Source of the DNA: Taudactylus pleione
Lineage: Eukaryota > Chordata > Amphibia > Anura > Myobatrachidae
NCBI GenBank assembly: GCA_031769625.1
Contig: JAUIMM010000016.1
Span: 17,251,001-17,315,000 of the forward strand
Direction: 5' to 3'
DNA length: 64,000 nucleotides
The translations under genes and the position numbers were made by a program. Positions 53,808 through 64,000 of this stretch are shown here, in pieces; the first letter of the stretch is position 1; every line of letters starts with the position of its first letter. Under the pieces are notes generated by a model, which was not told the DNA's origin, ran no database searches, and saw nothing but the letters and a program-made list of their open reading frames with translations.

Positions 53808-56800
53808 CTATGGAGGCAAGATGTCATCCTCATCCTCCTCATCCACCGATTCCTCACCCTCTTCAGTGTGTACATCCTCATCCTCACAAAGTATTAACTC
53901 GTCCCCACTTGAATCCACCACCACAGGTCCCTCTGTACCTTCTGGAGGCTGGTCTCCCTGGAAGAGCTGATAATTCATTTTGATGAACATCATCTTCTCC
54001 ACATTCTGTGGAAGCAACCTCCTACGCCTTTCGCTGACAAGGTTCCCGGCTGCACTAAACACTCTTTCGGAGTACACACTGGAGGGGGGGCAACTCAGGT
54101 AAAATAGAGCCAGTTTGTACAGGGGCCTCCAAATTGCCTCTTTTTCCTGCCAGTACAGGTATGGACTGTCTGCCATGCCTACTTGGATGCTGTCACCGAT
54201 GTAATCCTCCACCATTCTGTCAATGGTGACAGTATCATATGCAGTGACAGTAGACATGTCAGAAATTGTTGCCAGGTCCTTCAGTCCGGACCAGATGTCC
54301 AAACTTGGTCCTGCCTGCCCTGCATCACCGCCAGCGGGTTGCTTAGGATACCTAAGTTTTTTCCTGGCAGCCCCAGTTGCAGGAGAAAATGAAGAAGGAG
54401 CCGTTGACGTGTCACGTTCCGCTTCAGCTGACAGTGTGTTCACCAGCAGGTCTTTGCACCTCTGCAGGCTTGTGTCGGCTGGAAAGAGAGACACCACATA
54501 GGCTTTAAACCTAGGATCGAGCACGGTGGCCAAAACGTAGTGGTCTGATTTCAACAGATTGACCACCCTGGAATCCTGGCAAAGCGAATGAAGGGCTTCA
54601 TCCACAAGTCCCACATGCCGAGCGGAATCGCTCCGTCTTAGCTCCTCCTTCACTTTCTCCAGCTGCTTCTGCAAAAGCCTGATGAGGGGAATGACCTGAC
54701 TCAAGCTGGCAGTGTCTGAACTGACTTCACGTGTGGCAAGTTCGAAGGGCTGGAGAACCTTGCACAACACGGAAATCATTCTCCACTGCGCTTGAGTCAG
54801 GTGCATACCCCCTCCTTTGCCTATGTCATAGGTGGATGTATAGGCTTGTATGGCCTTTTGCTGCTCCTCCATCCTCTGAAGCATATAGAGGGTTGAGTTC
54901 CACCGCGTCACAACCTCTTGCTTCAGGTGATGGCGGGGCAGGTTCAAGAGTGTTTGCTGGCGCTCCAGTCTTCGGCACGCAGTCGCTGAATGGCGAAAGT
55001 GGCCAGAAATTTTTCGGGCCACCCAAAGCGTCTCCTGCACGCCCCTGTCGCTTTTCAGAAAATTCTGCACCACCAAGTTTATTGTGTGAGCAAAACATGG
55101 GACGTGCTGGAATTTGCCCAGATGTAATGCCCGCACAATATTGGTGGCGTTGTCAGATATCACAAATCCCCAGGAGAGTCTAAGTGGGGTAAGCCACTGG
55201 GCGATGATTTCCCTCAGTTTCTCTAAGAGGTTGTCGGCGGTGTGCCTCTTACTGAAACCGGTGATACACAGCGTAGCCTGCCTTGTAACGAGCTGGCATT
55301 TCTGAGATGCTGCTACTGGTGACGCTGCTGCTGTTGCTGCGTAAGGTGATACATCTACCCAGTGGGCTGTCACAGTCATATAGTCCTTAGTCTGCCCTGT
55401 TCCACTTGTCCACATGTCCGTGGTTAAGTGGACATTGTGTACAACGGCATTTTTCAGGACACTGAGGACACTTTTTCTGACGTTTCTGTACAGTCTCGGT
55501 ATCGCCTGCCTAGTGAAGTGGAATCTAGACGGGATTTGGAACCGGGGACACACTACCTCCATCAATTGTCTAAATCCCACTGCACTAATGGCGGATACCG
55601 GACGCACGTCTAACACCAACATAGCAGTCAAGGCCTCAGTTATACGTTTTGCTTCAGGATGACTGCTGTCGTACTTCATCCTCCTCGCTAAGGACTGTTG
55701 GAGGGTCAATTGTTTAGTAAAAGTAGTGGTGTTCCTACTTCCTCTCTGGGATGATGAACGACTCCCAGCAGCAGCAACAGCAGCAGCGGCAGCAGTAGGC
55801 GTAGCAATGCAGGATCCTCCGGAGGAATCCCGGATAGGAGAGTCAGTCATGCCAGTGACATGGCCTGCAGGACTACTTCCAATCCTAACTAAGGAGGAAA
55901 TTGACGAGGAGGGAGTTGACGGTGTGGTTTGCAGGCGCTTGGATACAACAGGACAACGGGATTTAGGTGTCCCTGGACTGCTTACGGTCTTAGCCAAAGT
56001 TTCTGAACTTGACAGTAACTTTTTATGAACGCGCTGCAGGTGCCGTATAAGGGAGGATGTTCCTAGGTGGTTGACGTCCCTACCCCTACTTATTTCACCT
56101 TTACATATGGTACATATGGCAAGACAGTTGTTGTCCGGATTTGGATAGAAATATTGCCAGACCAAAGAGGTGGAATGTTTGGTCTTCTGCCCAGGCATGA
56201 CCGTGATGGGCTTTTTCATCCCACGGACAACAACTGTCTCCCCCGGAGCCTGATTTAAACAAACCACATCACCATCAGAATCCTCCTCGCCAACTTCCTC
56301 CTCAGCGCCAGCTACACCAGTATCCTCATCCTGTTGTACTTCAACAGTGACATCTTCAATTTGCATATCAGCAAGTGGACTGTGGGTGCTCCTTTCAGCA
56401 CTTGCAGGGGGCGTGCAAATGGTGGAAAGAGCCACCTCTTCCCGTCCAGTGCTGGGAAGGTCAGGCATCGCAACCACCACCACACTTGGACTCTCCTTGG
56501 GGATTTGTGATATCTTCTTAGAAAGCACAGTTCTTCGCTGTGCTTTTGCCAGCTTAACTCTTTTGATTTTTTTAGTGGGAGGAGGGCTTCCATCGTCATG
56601 TGAAGCTGAACCACTAGTCATGAACATACTAGGGATCGACCTTAGCCGTTCCTTGCCACTCCGTGTCGTAAATGGCATATTGGCAAGTTTACGTTTCTCT
56701 TCAGCTGATTTAAATGTCTTTTTCAAGGTCATTTTCCTGAACTTTGCCATTTGGGATTGTATGTGCCCTCTACTATGACATTGGGCATCGGCCTTGGCAG

Positions 56801-56921
56801 ACGACGTTGATGGCATGTTATCGTCTATGTCATGACTAGTGGCAGCAGCTTCAGCACTAGGAGGAAGTGGTTCTTGATCTTTCTCTATTTTATTTTTATC
56901 GGAGAAAGTTTGGTCCTCCAT
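53808..56921 (-). CDS. hAT transposase with BED zinc finger, 1037 aa, intact
   Basis: One uninterrupted frame. The N-terminus (about 1-250) is acidic/serine-rich with basic patches (KKIKRVK at 117-123, likely nuclear localisation). A BED-type zinc finger has C270, C273, H294 and H299. The RNase H-like core has D502 in HLTTDMWTSG and D590 in FVISDNATN, with HVPCFAHTINLVVQ following. Catalytic E952 lies in SSVYSERVFSAAGNL, in the C-terminal hAT dimerisation region (WRPLYKLALFYLSCPPSSV to LLPQNVEKMMFI). The tail is acidic. It is of the ZBED/hAT type and excises and reinserts the element. The length exceeds most hAT transposases (about 600-800 aa) because of the long N-terminus and Ser/Ala-rich linker (300-400). 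Confidence 0.96.
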   Translation of the reverse strand: MEDQTFSDKNKIEKDQEPLPPSAEAAATSHDIDDNMPSTSSAKADAQCHSRGHIQSQMAKFRKMTLKKTFKSAEEKRKLANMPFTTRSGKERLRSIPSMFMTSGSASHDDGSPPPTKKIKRVKLAKAQRRTVLSKKISQIPKESPSVVVVAMPDLPSTGREEVALSTICTPPASAERSTHSPLADMQIEDVTVEVQQDEDTGVAGAEEEVGEEDSDGDVVCLNQAPGETVVVRGMKKPITVMPGQKTKHSTSLVWQYFYPNPDNNCLAICTICKGEISRGRDVNHLGTSSLIRHLQRVHKKLLSSSETLAKTVSSPGTPKSRCPVVSKRLQTTPSTPSSSISSLVRIGSSPAGHVTGMTDSPIRDSSGGSCIATPTAAAAAVAAAGSRSSSQRGSRNTTTFTKQLTLQQSLARRMKYDSSHPEAKRITEALTAMLVLDVRPVSAISAVGFRQLMEVVCPRFQIPSRFHFTRQAIPRLYRNVRKSVLSVLKNAVVHNVHLTTDMWTSGTGQTKDYMTVTAHWVDVSPYAATAAASPVAASQKCQLVTRQATLCITGFSKRHTADNLLEKLREIIAQWLTPLRLSWGFVISDNATNIVRALHLGKFQHVPCFAHTINLVVQNFLKSDRGVQETLWVARKISGHFRHSATACRRLERQQTLLNLPRHHLKQEVVTRWNSTLYMLQRMEEQQKAIQAYTSTYDIGKGGGMHLTQAQWRMISVLCKVLQPFELATREVSSDTASLSQVIPLIRLLQKQLEKVKEELRRSDSARHVGLVDEALHSLCQDSRVVNLLKSDHYVLATVLDPRFKAYVVSLFPADTSLQRCKDLLVNTLSAEAERDTSTAPSSFSPATGAARKKLRYPKQPAGGDAGQAGPSLDIWSGLKDLATISDMSTVTAYDTVTIDRMVEDYIGDSIQVGMADSPYLYWQEKEAIWRPLYKLALFYLSCPPSSVYSERVFSAAGNLVSERRRRLLPQNVEKMMFIKMNYQLFQGDQPPEGTEGPVVVDSSGDELILCEDEDVHTEEGEESVDEEDEDDILPP

Positions 56922-58760
56922 TTATGTTATATCGATTTGATATATACGTGCGGCTAAACACAGAAAATAATTTTTTTTTGGGTTTGGACTGGAGTGTACT
57001 TTGTGGGTTACAGCACCCTTTAACGGTCAAGCCAGCCGGCCCTTTACTTATGACACAGGCGCACGCTTGGCACTACTTTGCTGATGCACGTGCGGCTACT
57101 GCGCACACAATTCACAAACACAGAAAATAATTTTTTTTTGGTTTGGACTGGAGTGTACTTTCGGGGGTTACAGCACCCTTTAACGGTCAAGCCAGCCAGC
57201 CCTTTACTTATGACACAGGCGCACGCTTGGCACTACTTTGTTGATGCACGTGCGGCTACTGCGCACACAATTCACAAACACAGAAAATAATTTTTTTTTG
57301 GTTTGGACTGGAGTGTACTTTCGGGGGTTACAGCACCCTTTAACGGTCAAGCCAGCCGGCCCTTTACTTATGACACAGGCGCACGCTTGGCACTACTTTG
57401 TTGATGCACGTGCGGCTACTGCGCACACAATTCACAAACACAGAAAATAATTTTTTTTTGGTTTGGACTGGAGTGTACTTTGGGGGTTACAGCACCCTTT
57501 AACGGTCAAGCCAGCCGGCCCTTTACTTATGACACAGGCGCACGCTTGGCACTACTTTGTTGATGCACGTGCGGCTACTGCGCACACAATTCACAAACAC
57601 AGAAAATAATTTTTTTTTTGGTTTGGACTGGAGTGTACTTTCGGGGGTTACAGCACCCTTAACGGTCAAGCCAGCCGGCCCTTTACTTATGACACAGGCG
57701 CACGCTTGGCACTACTTTGTTGATGCACGTGCGGCTACTGCGCACACAATTCACAAACACAGAAAATAATTTTTTTTTGGTTTGGACTGGAGTGTACTTT
57801 CGGGGGTTACAGCACCCTTAACGGTCAAGCCAGCCGGCCCTTTACTTATGACACAGGCGCACGCTTGGCACTACTTTGTTGATGCACGTGCGGCTACTGC
57901 GCACACAATTCACAAACACAGAAAATAATTTTTTTTTTGGTTTGGACTGGAGTGTACTTTCGGGGGTTACAGCACCCTTAACGGTCAAGCCAGCCGGCCC
58001 TTTACTTATGACACAGGTGCACGCTTGGCACTACTTTGTTGATGCACGTGCGGCTACTGCGCACACAATTCACAAACACAGAAAATAATTTTTTTTTTGG
58101 TTTGGACTGGAGTGTACTTTCGGGGGTTACAGCACCCTTAACGGTCAAGCCAGCCGGCCCTTTACTTATGACACAGGCGCACGCTTGGCACTACTTTGTT
58201 GATGCACGTGCGGCTACTGCGCACACAATTCACAAACACAGAAAATAATTTTTTTTTGGTTTGGACTGGAGTGTACTTTCGGGGGTTACAGCACCCTTAA
58301 CGGTCAAGCCAGCCGGCCCTTTACTTATGACACAGGCGCACGCTTGGCACTACTTTGTTGATGCACGTGCGGCTACTGCGCACACAATTCACAAACACAG
58401 AAAATATATTATTTTTTTAGCACTTGGGGGGAGCACCCCTGATGGACAGAGCACCCCCTGGACAACACTACAGCACTCCTTTAGGACTGGGACACTGCAC
58501 AGGACTTTGGAGTGGACACAGCCCCTATGGAGAACTGACTGCACAACACAGTCCAGCCAGCCCCTATGGACTTTGAAGTAGTGGACACAGCCCCTATTAA
58601 CAACAGCAGCACAGCACAACACAGCCAGCCCCTATGGACTTTGAAGTAGTGGACAACAGCAGCACTACACTACACTACACAGCCCTAACTCCCACCCTCC
58701 CTCTTCACTGTCCACAGCCGAGTGAGAAAATGGCGCCGACGTGTGTACCTTATATAGGAT
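56922..58760 (-). promoter_or_regulatory. hAT 5' region: promoter, leader and repeat array
   Basis: A TATA box (TATATAA on minus; ttatata at 58750-58756 on plus) lies about 1.8 kb upstream of the start codon. It is bordered by GC-rich sequence toward the TIR. Between TATA box and ATG are the tandem array and a GC-rich 'cagcccctatgg'-type stretch (58400-58680), probably transcribed leader. Whether the array is leader, intron or enhancer cannot be seen. Confidence 0.5.
56961..58397 (-). repeat. 159-160-bp tandem array upstream of the hAT transposase, nine units
   Basis: 'cagaaaataa' starts at 56961, 57121, 57281, 57441, 57600, 57760, 57919, 58079 and 58239, with a tenth partial unit at 58398. 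Units are almost identical. Each has the palindrome gcacgtgc (E-box), a T8-10 run and 'cggccctttacttatgacac'. The 70-codon frames that recur in it are artefacts. Confidence 0.95.
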
Positions 58761-58913
58761 CCAAAACCCGCGAGACTCGGAAGGCGGGAAGATGACGTTT
58801 TGCCTCGATTTCAGATCCGAGTCAGGCGGGAAAAGTCGAGCCTGACTCGGATCGGACTCGGATCGGGGGGGCTCGGGGGGGTTCGGATTTCAGAAATCCG
58901 AACCCGCTCACCC

Positions 58914-58916
<3 letters not shown>

Positions 58917-58953
<37 letters not shown>
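58917..58953. repeat. (AT)n microsatellite at the right flank of the hAT element
   Basis: A continuous AT run follows the TIR; its left counterpart at 53157-53172 is shorter. Confidence 0.9.
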
Positions 58954-58955
<2 letters not shown>

Positions 58956-59211
58956 TACATGGTAACAGGAACACTGCTTTTTTATCTCAGTATTACTTCA
59001 AACTGTACTAAATCTGTAAATGTTAATTCCATGGACGTATTGCAATACTGTAATACATACTGTTCTTGCCCACTCTCCCGAGACCTGTAGGAGGCTCACG
59101 AATTTTTGCGGATTTTTCAGAAGAGTAGGCGCATCTCCCGCACCCCGCCCACTTCCTAGTGCAGTGTATAGAATGGGGAGAATCATACCAGGAAACAGCA
59201 GTCCTTGAGAA
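58954..59211. repeat. Dispersed repeat fragment
   Basis: 59060-59330 contains 'ctctcccgagacctgtaggagg' and 'cggcataaggacgcggatag', like other copies near 250-345 and 17.9 kb. The inverse of its right part (catacttgccgac) resembles its left start (catactgttcttgcccac), so it may be a MITE. Confidence 0.45.
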
Positions 59212-59987
59212 GGTGGCACGGCATAAGGACGCGGATAGTCCGGTACTGCCCCCATCTCTGCCCACCTGCATCTCTTCTCTGGGTTTTACCGGAGATTAAA
59301 TTAATAAAGTCGGCAAGTATGCTGTAACACTGTATTCCCCTTCTACTCAGTCCTAAACTCAATATAACAATGAAATCAATCTGAGTACATGCAGTGATGG
59401 TAGCAGAATATACTGGCGTTGAGCGGTGGTGATACAGAGTCTTTACGTGTACTCAGCATGTCCTTACTATCTGGAGGATGGCAGAGGAAGACGTGCAATA
59501 ATGACTAAGGGCGAGATGTACTAAGCATCGCATTCGTGATGCCGTACACCCCGCCTCTCTTCAGTTGATTACCGCGGTATGTATCTAGAATATCTCAAAG
59601 GATAGCTCTCCCGATAAGAGCTGTCCTTTCGATGCCCCCCAGACAGAGGGACTTCCGGGGTTTAACACCCAGAAGTCCCTCTGGTGTCCTTCAGAGCATA
59701 CACAAGGGCGCCGGCTGCGGGGCATGATGGTAGGGATCCGATTGGATCCCTCTCAGGGAGCATCCTGGATAGAAGCCCATAGGCTTATATTGCTTAACAC
59801 CACCTGAAGATGGCATTACCCACCGCGACGATGCATTCCTGTGATTTGTACATATGGGGTATGTGATAAATCTGATTGTGTTGCATAAGTGTTAAAAATT
59901 GCTGTCTGCAATGCCGTATATCACTGCAATAAGGAATATTTTCTTCATGGGTATGTATAAACTGTGTAACCCCCAGAGGTGGGAGTC
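59212..59987 (+). repeat. Long duplicated block, right copy (partner at 240-1013)
   Basis: Same order and orientation as 240-1013, including the MITE at 59519-59859. Similarity ends at 'gaggtgggagt'; here a hAT-type end (cagagccgtaactag) follows at about 59989, while the left copy continues with other sequence. Confidence 0.75.
59519..59859. mobile_element. MITE, second copy in the duplicated block
   Basis: Counterpart of 540-893 at the equivalent position, with the same GATGTAC-type ends. Confidence 0.55.
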
Positions 59988-60140
59988 AGAGCCGTAACTA
60001 GACATTTTGATGCCCTGTGCATGAAAGGTCATTGGTGCCCCCCCCCAACACACACAATGGATAGGGTGAAAATGTGACTGGAGTGCCACAGTATTTTCTT
60101 GTATTATAGATAATATACACATAAATATATATATATATAT
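59988..60140. mobile_element. Truncated hAT-type MITE, then (TA)n
   Basis: The left end cagagccgtaactagacatt resembles the inverse right end of 1914-2191. No matching right end appears before the satellite, suggesting that satellite expansion or a deletion removed it. A TA tract occupies about 60126-60140. Confidence 0.55.
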
Positions 60141-63100
60141 AAAGTCAGAAATCCACTGCACTCGCCACTCCTAGATCTGGGGTGCAGACCTGCACTCGCC
60201 ATTCCCAGGACTGGGGTGCAAGTGGCCTGTGACCACATTGCTTAAATGAATAAAAACAGAAAACCCAGCACTCACCATGTTTAAACACTCACAATGATGT
60301 ATAAATAAGTAAATAAATAATGGAGATTTAGTTCATGGATTGATCAATGCATTTAAGCCCGCAGCCCACATCACGGGACCCCACTTTCTGCAGGTCCTAC
60401 ACTATCCGTCACACTGATGGAAACCTGTTAGCTGCTATCACATAGTTTAGCCTGAAAAAATGTTACCTGGTTTAAAGCTCACCTGCCAGCTAATGGCTTT
60501 TAAAGGTAAGGCAGTCACCTGACATAGCTTCTATCACACTACCAAAAAGACAGCTGACACAGGTTAATATAAACGAGTATGCACATGGGGTGCATGAGAA
60601 AGCTATGATCACAAAAGGTTAATAAAAATTAACCGCATAAACAAAGTCAGAAATCCACTGCACTCGCCACTCCTAGATCTGGGGTGCAGACCTGCACTCG
60701 CCATTCCCAGGACTGGGGTGCAAGTGGCCTGTGACCACATTGCTTAAATAAATAAAAACAGAAAACCCAGCACTCACCATGTTTAAACACTCACAATGAT
60801 GTATAAATAGGTAAATAAATAATGGGGATTTAGTTCATGGATTGATCAATGCATTTAAGCCCGCAGCCCACATTACGGGACCCCACTTTCTGCAGGTCCT
60901 ACACTATCTGTCACACTGATGGAAACCTGTTAGCTGCTATCACATAGTTTAGACTGAAAAAATGTTACCTGGTTTAAAGCTCACCTGCCAGCTAATGGCT
61001 TTTAAAGGTAAGGCAGTCACCTGACATAGCTTCTATCACACTACCAAAAAGACAGCTGACACAGGTTAATATAAATGAGTATGCACATGGGGTGCATGAG
61101 AAAGCTATGATCACAAAAGGTTAATAAAAATTAACCGCATAAACAAAGTCAGAAATCCACTGCACTCACCACTCCTAGATCTGGGGTGCAGACCTGCACT
61201 CGCCATTCCCAGGACTGGGGTGCAAGTGGCCTGTGACCACATTGCTTAAATAAATAAAAACAGAAAACCCAGCACTCACCATGTTTAAACACTCACAATG
61301 ATGTATAAATAAGTAAATAAATAATGGGGATTTAGTTCATGGATTGATCAATGCATTTAAGCCTGCAGCCCACATCACGGGACCCCACTTTCTGCAGGTC
61401 CTACACTATCCGTCACACTGATGGAAACCTGTTAGCTGCTATCACATAGTTTAGACTGAAAAAATGTTACCTGGTTTAAAGCTCACCTGCCAGCTAATGG
61501 CTTTTAAAGGTAAGGCAGTCACCTGACATAGCTTCTATCACACTACCAAAAAGACAGCGGACACAGGTTAATATAAACGAGTATGCACATGGGGTGCATG
61601 AGAAAGCTATGATCACAAAAGGTTAATAAAAATTAACCGCATAAACAAAGTCAGAAATCCACTGCACTTGCCACTCCTAGATCTGGGGTGCAGACCTGCA
61701 CTCGCCATTCCCAGGACTGGGGTGCAAGTGGCCGGTGACCACATTGCTTAAATAAATAAAAACAGAAAACCCAGCACTCACCATGTTTAAACACTCACAA
61801 TGATGTATAAATAAGTAAATAAATAATGGGGATTTAGTTCATGGATTGATCAATGCATTTAAGCCCGCAGCCCACATCACGGGACCCCACTTTCTGCAGA
61901 TCCTACACTATCCATCACACTGATGGAAACCTGTTAGCTGCTATCACATAGTTTACACTGAAAAGATGTTACCTGGTTTAAAGCTCACCTGCCAGCTAAT
62001 GGCTTTTAAAGGTAAGGCAGTCACCTGACATAGCTTCTATCACACAACCAAAAAGACAGCTGACACAGGTTAATATAAACCAGTATGCACATGGGGTGCA
62101 TGAGAAAGCTATGATCACAAAAGGTTAATAAAAATTAACCGCATAAACAAAGTCAGAAATCCACTGCACTCGCCACTCCTAGATCTGGGGTGCAGACCTG
62201 CACTCGCCATTCCCTGGACTGGGGTGCAAGTGGCCTGTGACCACATTGCTTAAATAAATAAAAACAGAAAACCCAGCACTCACCATGTTTAAACACTCAC
62301 AATGACGTATAAATAAGTAAATAAATAATGGGGATTTAGTTCATGGATTGATCAATGCATTTAAGCCCGCAGCCCACATCACGGGACCCCACTTTCTGCA
62401 GGTCCTACACTATCCGTCACACTGATGGAAACCTGTTAGCTGCTATCACATAGTTTAGCCTGAAAAAATGTTACCTGGTTTAAAGCTCACCTGCCAGCTA
62501 ATGGCTTTTAAAGGTAAGGCAGTCACCTGACATAGCTTCTATCACACTACCAAAAAGACAGCTGACACAGGTTAATATAAACGAGTATGCACATGGGGTG
62601 CATGAGAAAGCTATGATCACAAAAGGTTAATAAAAATTAACCGCATAAACAAAGTCAGAAATCCACTGCACTCGCCACTCCTAGATCTGGGGTGCAGACC
62701 TGCACTCGCCATTCCCAGGACTGGGGTGCAAGTGGCCTGTGACCACATTGCTTAAATAAATAAAAACAGAAAACCCAGCACTCACCATGTTTAAACACTC
62801 ACAATGATGTATAAATAAGTAAATAAATAATGGGGATTTAGTTCATGGATTGATCAATGCATTTAAGCCCGCTGCCCACATCACGGGACCCCACTTTCTG
62901 CAGGTCCTACACTATCCGTCACACTGATGGAAACCTGAGCTGCTATCACATAGTTTAGACTGAAAAAATGTTACCTGGTTTAAAGCTCACCTGCCAGCTA
63001 ATGGCTTTTAAAGGTAATGCAGTCACCTGACATAGCTTCTATCACACTACCAAAAAGACAGCTGACACAGGTTAATATAAACTAGTATGCACATGGGGTG

Positions 63101-64000
63101 CATGAGAAAGCTATGATCACAAAAGGTTAATAAAAATTAACCGCATAAACAAAGTCAGAAATCCACTGCACTTGCCACTCCTAGATCTGGGGTGCAGACC
63201 TGCACTCGCCATTCCCAGGACTGGGGTGCAAGTGGCCTGTGACCACATTGCTTAAATAAATAAAAACAGAAAACCCAGCACTCACCATGTTTAAACACTC
63301 ACAATGATGTATAAATAAGTAAATAAATAATGGGGATTTAGTTCATGGATTGATCAATGCATTTAAGCCCGCAGCCCACATCACGGGACCCCACTTTCTG
63401 CAGGTCCTACACTATCCGTCACACTGATGGAAACCTGTTAGCTGCTATCACATAGTTTAGCCTGTAAAAATGTTACCTGGTTTAAAGCTCACCTGCCAGC
63501 TAATGGCTTTTAAAGGTAAGGCAGTCACCTGACATAGCTTCTATCACACTACCAAAAAGACAGCTGACACAGGTTAATATAAACGAGTATGCACATGGGG
63601 TGCATGAGAAAGCTATGATCACAAAAGGTTAATAAAAATTAACCGCATAAACAAAGTCAGAAATCCACTGCACTCGCCACTCCTAGATCTGGGGTGCAGA
63701 CCTGCACTCGCCATTCCCAGGACTGGGGTGCAAGTGGTCTGTGACCACATTGCTTAAATAAATAAAAACAGAAAACCCAGCACTCACCATGTTTAAACAC
63801 TCACAATGATGTATAAATAAGTAAATAAATAATTGGGATTTAGTTCATGGATTGATCAATGCATTTAAGCCCGCAGCCCACATCACGGGACCCCACTTTC
63901 TGCAGGTCCTACACTATCCGTCACACTGATGGAAACCTGTTAGCTGCTATCACATAGTTTAGACTGAAAAAATGTTACCTGGTTTAAAGCTCACCTGCCA
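60141..64000 (+). repeat. 502-bp satellite array, about 7.7 units, open to the right
   Basis: Units start ('aaagtcagaaatcc') at 60141, 60643, 61145, 61647, 62149, 62651, 63151 and 63653: spacing is 502 bp except one 500-bp unit with a small deletion near 62937. Units differ by only a few bases. Each begins with an internal pair of about 35 bp (tgcactcgccactcctagat / tgcactcgccattcccagga) and ends with ggttaataaaaattaacc, a 7-bp-stem hairpin. No coding capacity. The array runs off the window. Confidence 0.96.

Larger units (their letters stand above)
53173..58916 (-). mobile_element. Complete hAT transposon, 5.7 kb
   Basis: The ends taggggtgtgcaccggcc and, inverted, taggggtgagcgggttcgga share the first eight bases and more beyond. 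The flanks are ATATATAT on both sides (53165-53172 and 58917-58924), an 8-bp duplication, though within AT microsatellite. It contains a single minus-strand transposase with no lesions and a 159-160-bp tandem array upstream of it. Both ends and the gene look intact, so recent or present activity is plausible. Confidence 0.9.

Noticed and set aside
57078..58581. Repeated 70-106-codon plus-strand frames
   Set aside because: One per unit of the 159-160-bp array, running against the transposase strand, with no independent support.
60141..64000. CRISPR-like array because of regular spacing
   Set aside because: The whole 502-bp unit repeats with no short-repeat/unique-spacer alternation, and the context is vertebrate. 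It is a satellite.

Overview
The window looks like intergenic, repeat-saturated DNA from a vertebrate with very active DNA transposons. An anuran amphibian is my best guess and a teleost is the alternative. The reasons are low gene density, spliced vertebrate-type introns, tRNA-derived V-SINE copies, and Tc1/mariner, hAT and PIF/Harbinger elements beside dozens of small terminal-inverted-repeat elements (MITEs). No host gene is convincingly present; one 60-nt exon-like segment near 6.0 kb is the best hint. Everything was read by eye, so superfamily calls rest on motifs, terminal inverted repeats (TIRs) and target-site duplications (TSDs).

Layout. 0-6.4 kb: MITEs, a 1.4-kb minisatellite and an exact 550-bp tandem duplication. 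6.45-8.54 kb: a Tc1-like element with long TIRs and a broken transposase, inserted in a minisatellite. 9.7-13.4 kb: AT repeats, a perfect-TIR MITE, a 1.2-kb polypyrimidine tract, a V-SINE and a large inverted repeat. 13.5-20.2 kb and 28.9-30.2 kb: diverged copies of a duplicated module. 20.25-28.22 kb: an 8-kb Harbinger element. 28.3-36 kb: a dense field of MITEs, including a 549-bp element made almost entirely of consecutive hairpins, nested in head-to-head Tc1 remnants. 36-40 kb: AT-rich, little recognisable. 40.3-45.2 kb: a degraded endogenous retrovirus (ERV). 45-53 kb: MITEs, a LINE tail, a solo LTR of the same ERV family and a mariner fragment. 53.17-58.92 kb: a complete hAT element with an intact 1037-aa transposase. 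59.2-60.0 kb repeats the first kilobase of the window. 60.14 kb to the right edge is a 502-bp satellite.

How the genes work together. The Harbinger element carries a spliced transposase with an intact DDE triad, flanked by two divergent Myb/trihelix-like genes on the opposite strand. I know two-gene Harbingers (transposase plus one Myb-like partner), so three genes is the most interesting functional observation. One accessory gene is broken by a hAT MITE and the other seems frame-damaged. The transposase and the first Myb gene diverge from a shared region holding a 48-bp tandem array. The hAT element likewise has nine 159-160-bp repeats, each with a CACGTG box, between its TATA box and its start codon. 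Many nearby MITEs share the GATTCAGA-type end of the Harbinger and may be moved by it.
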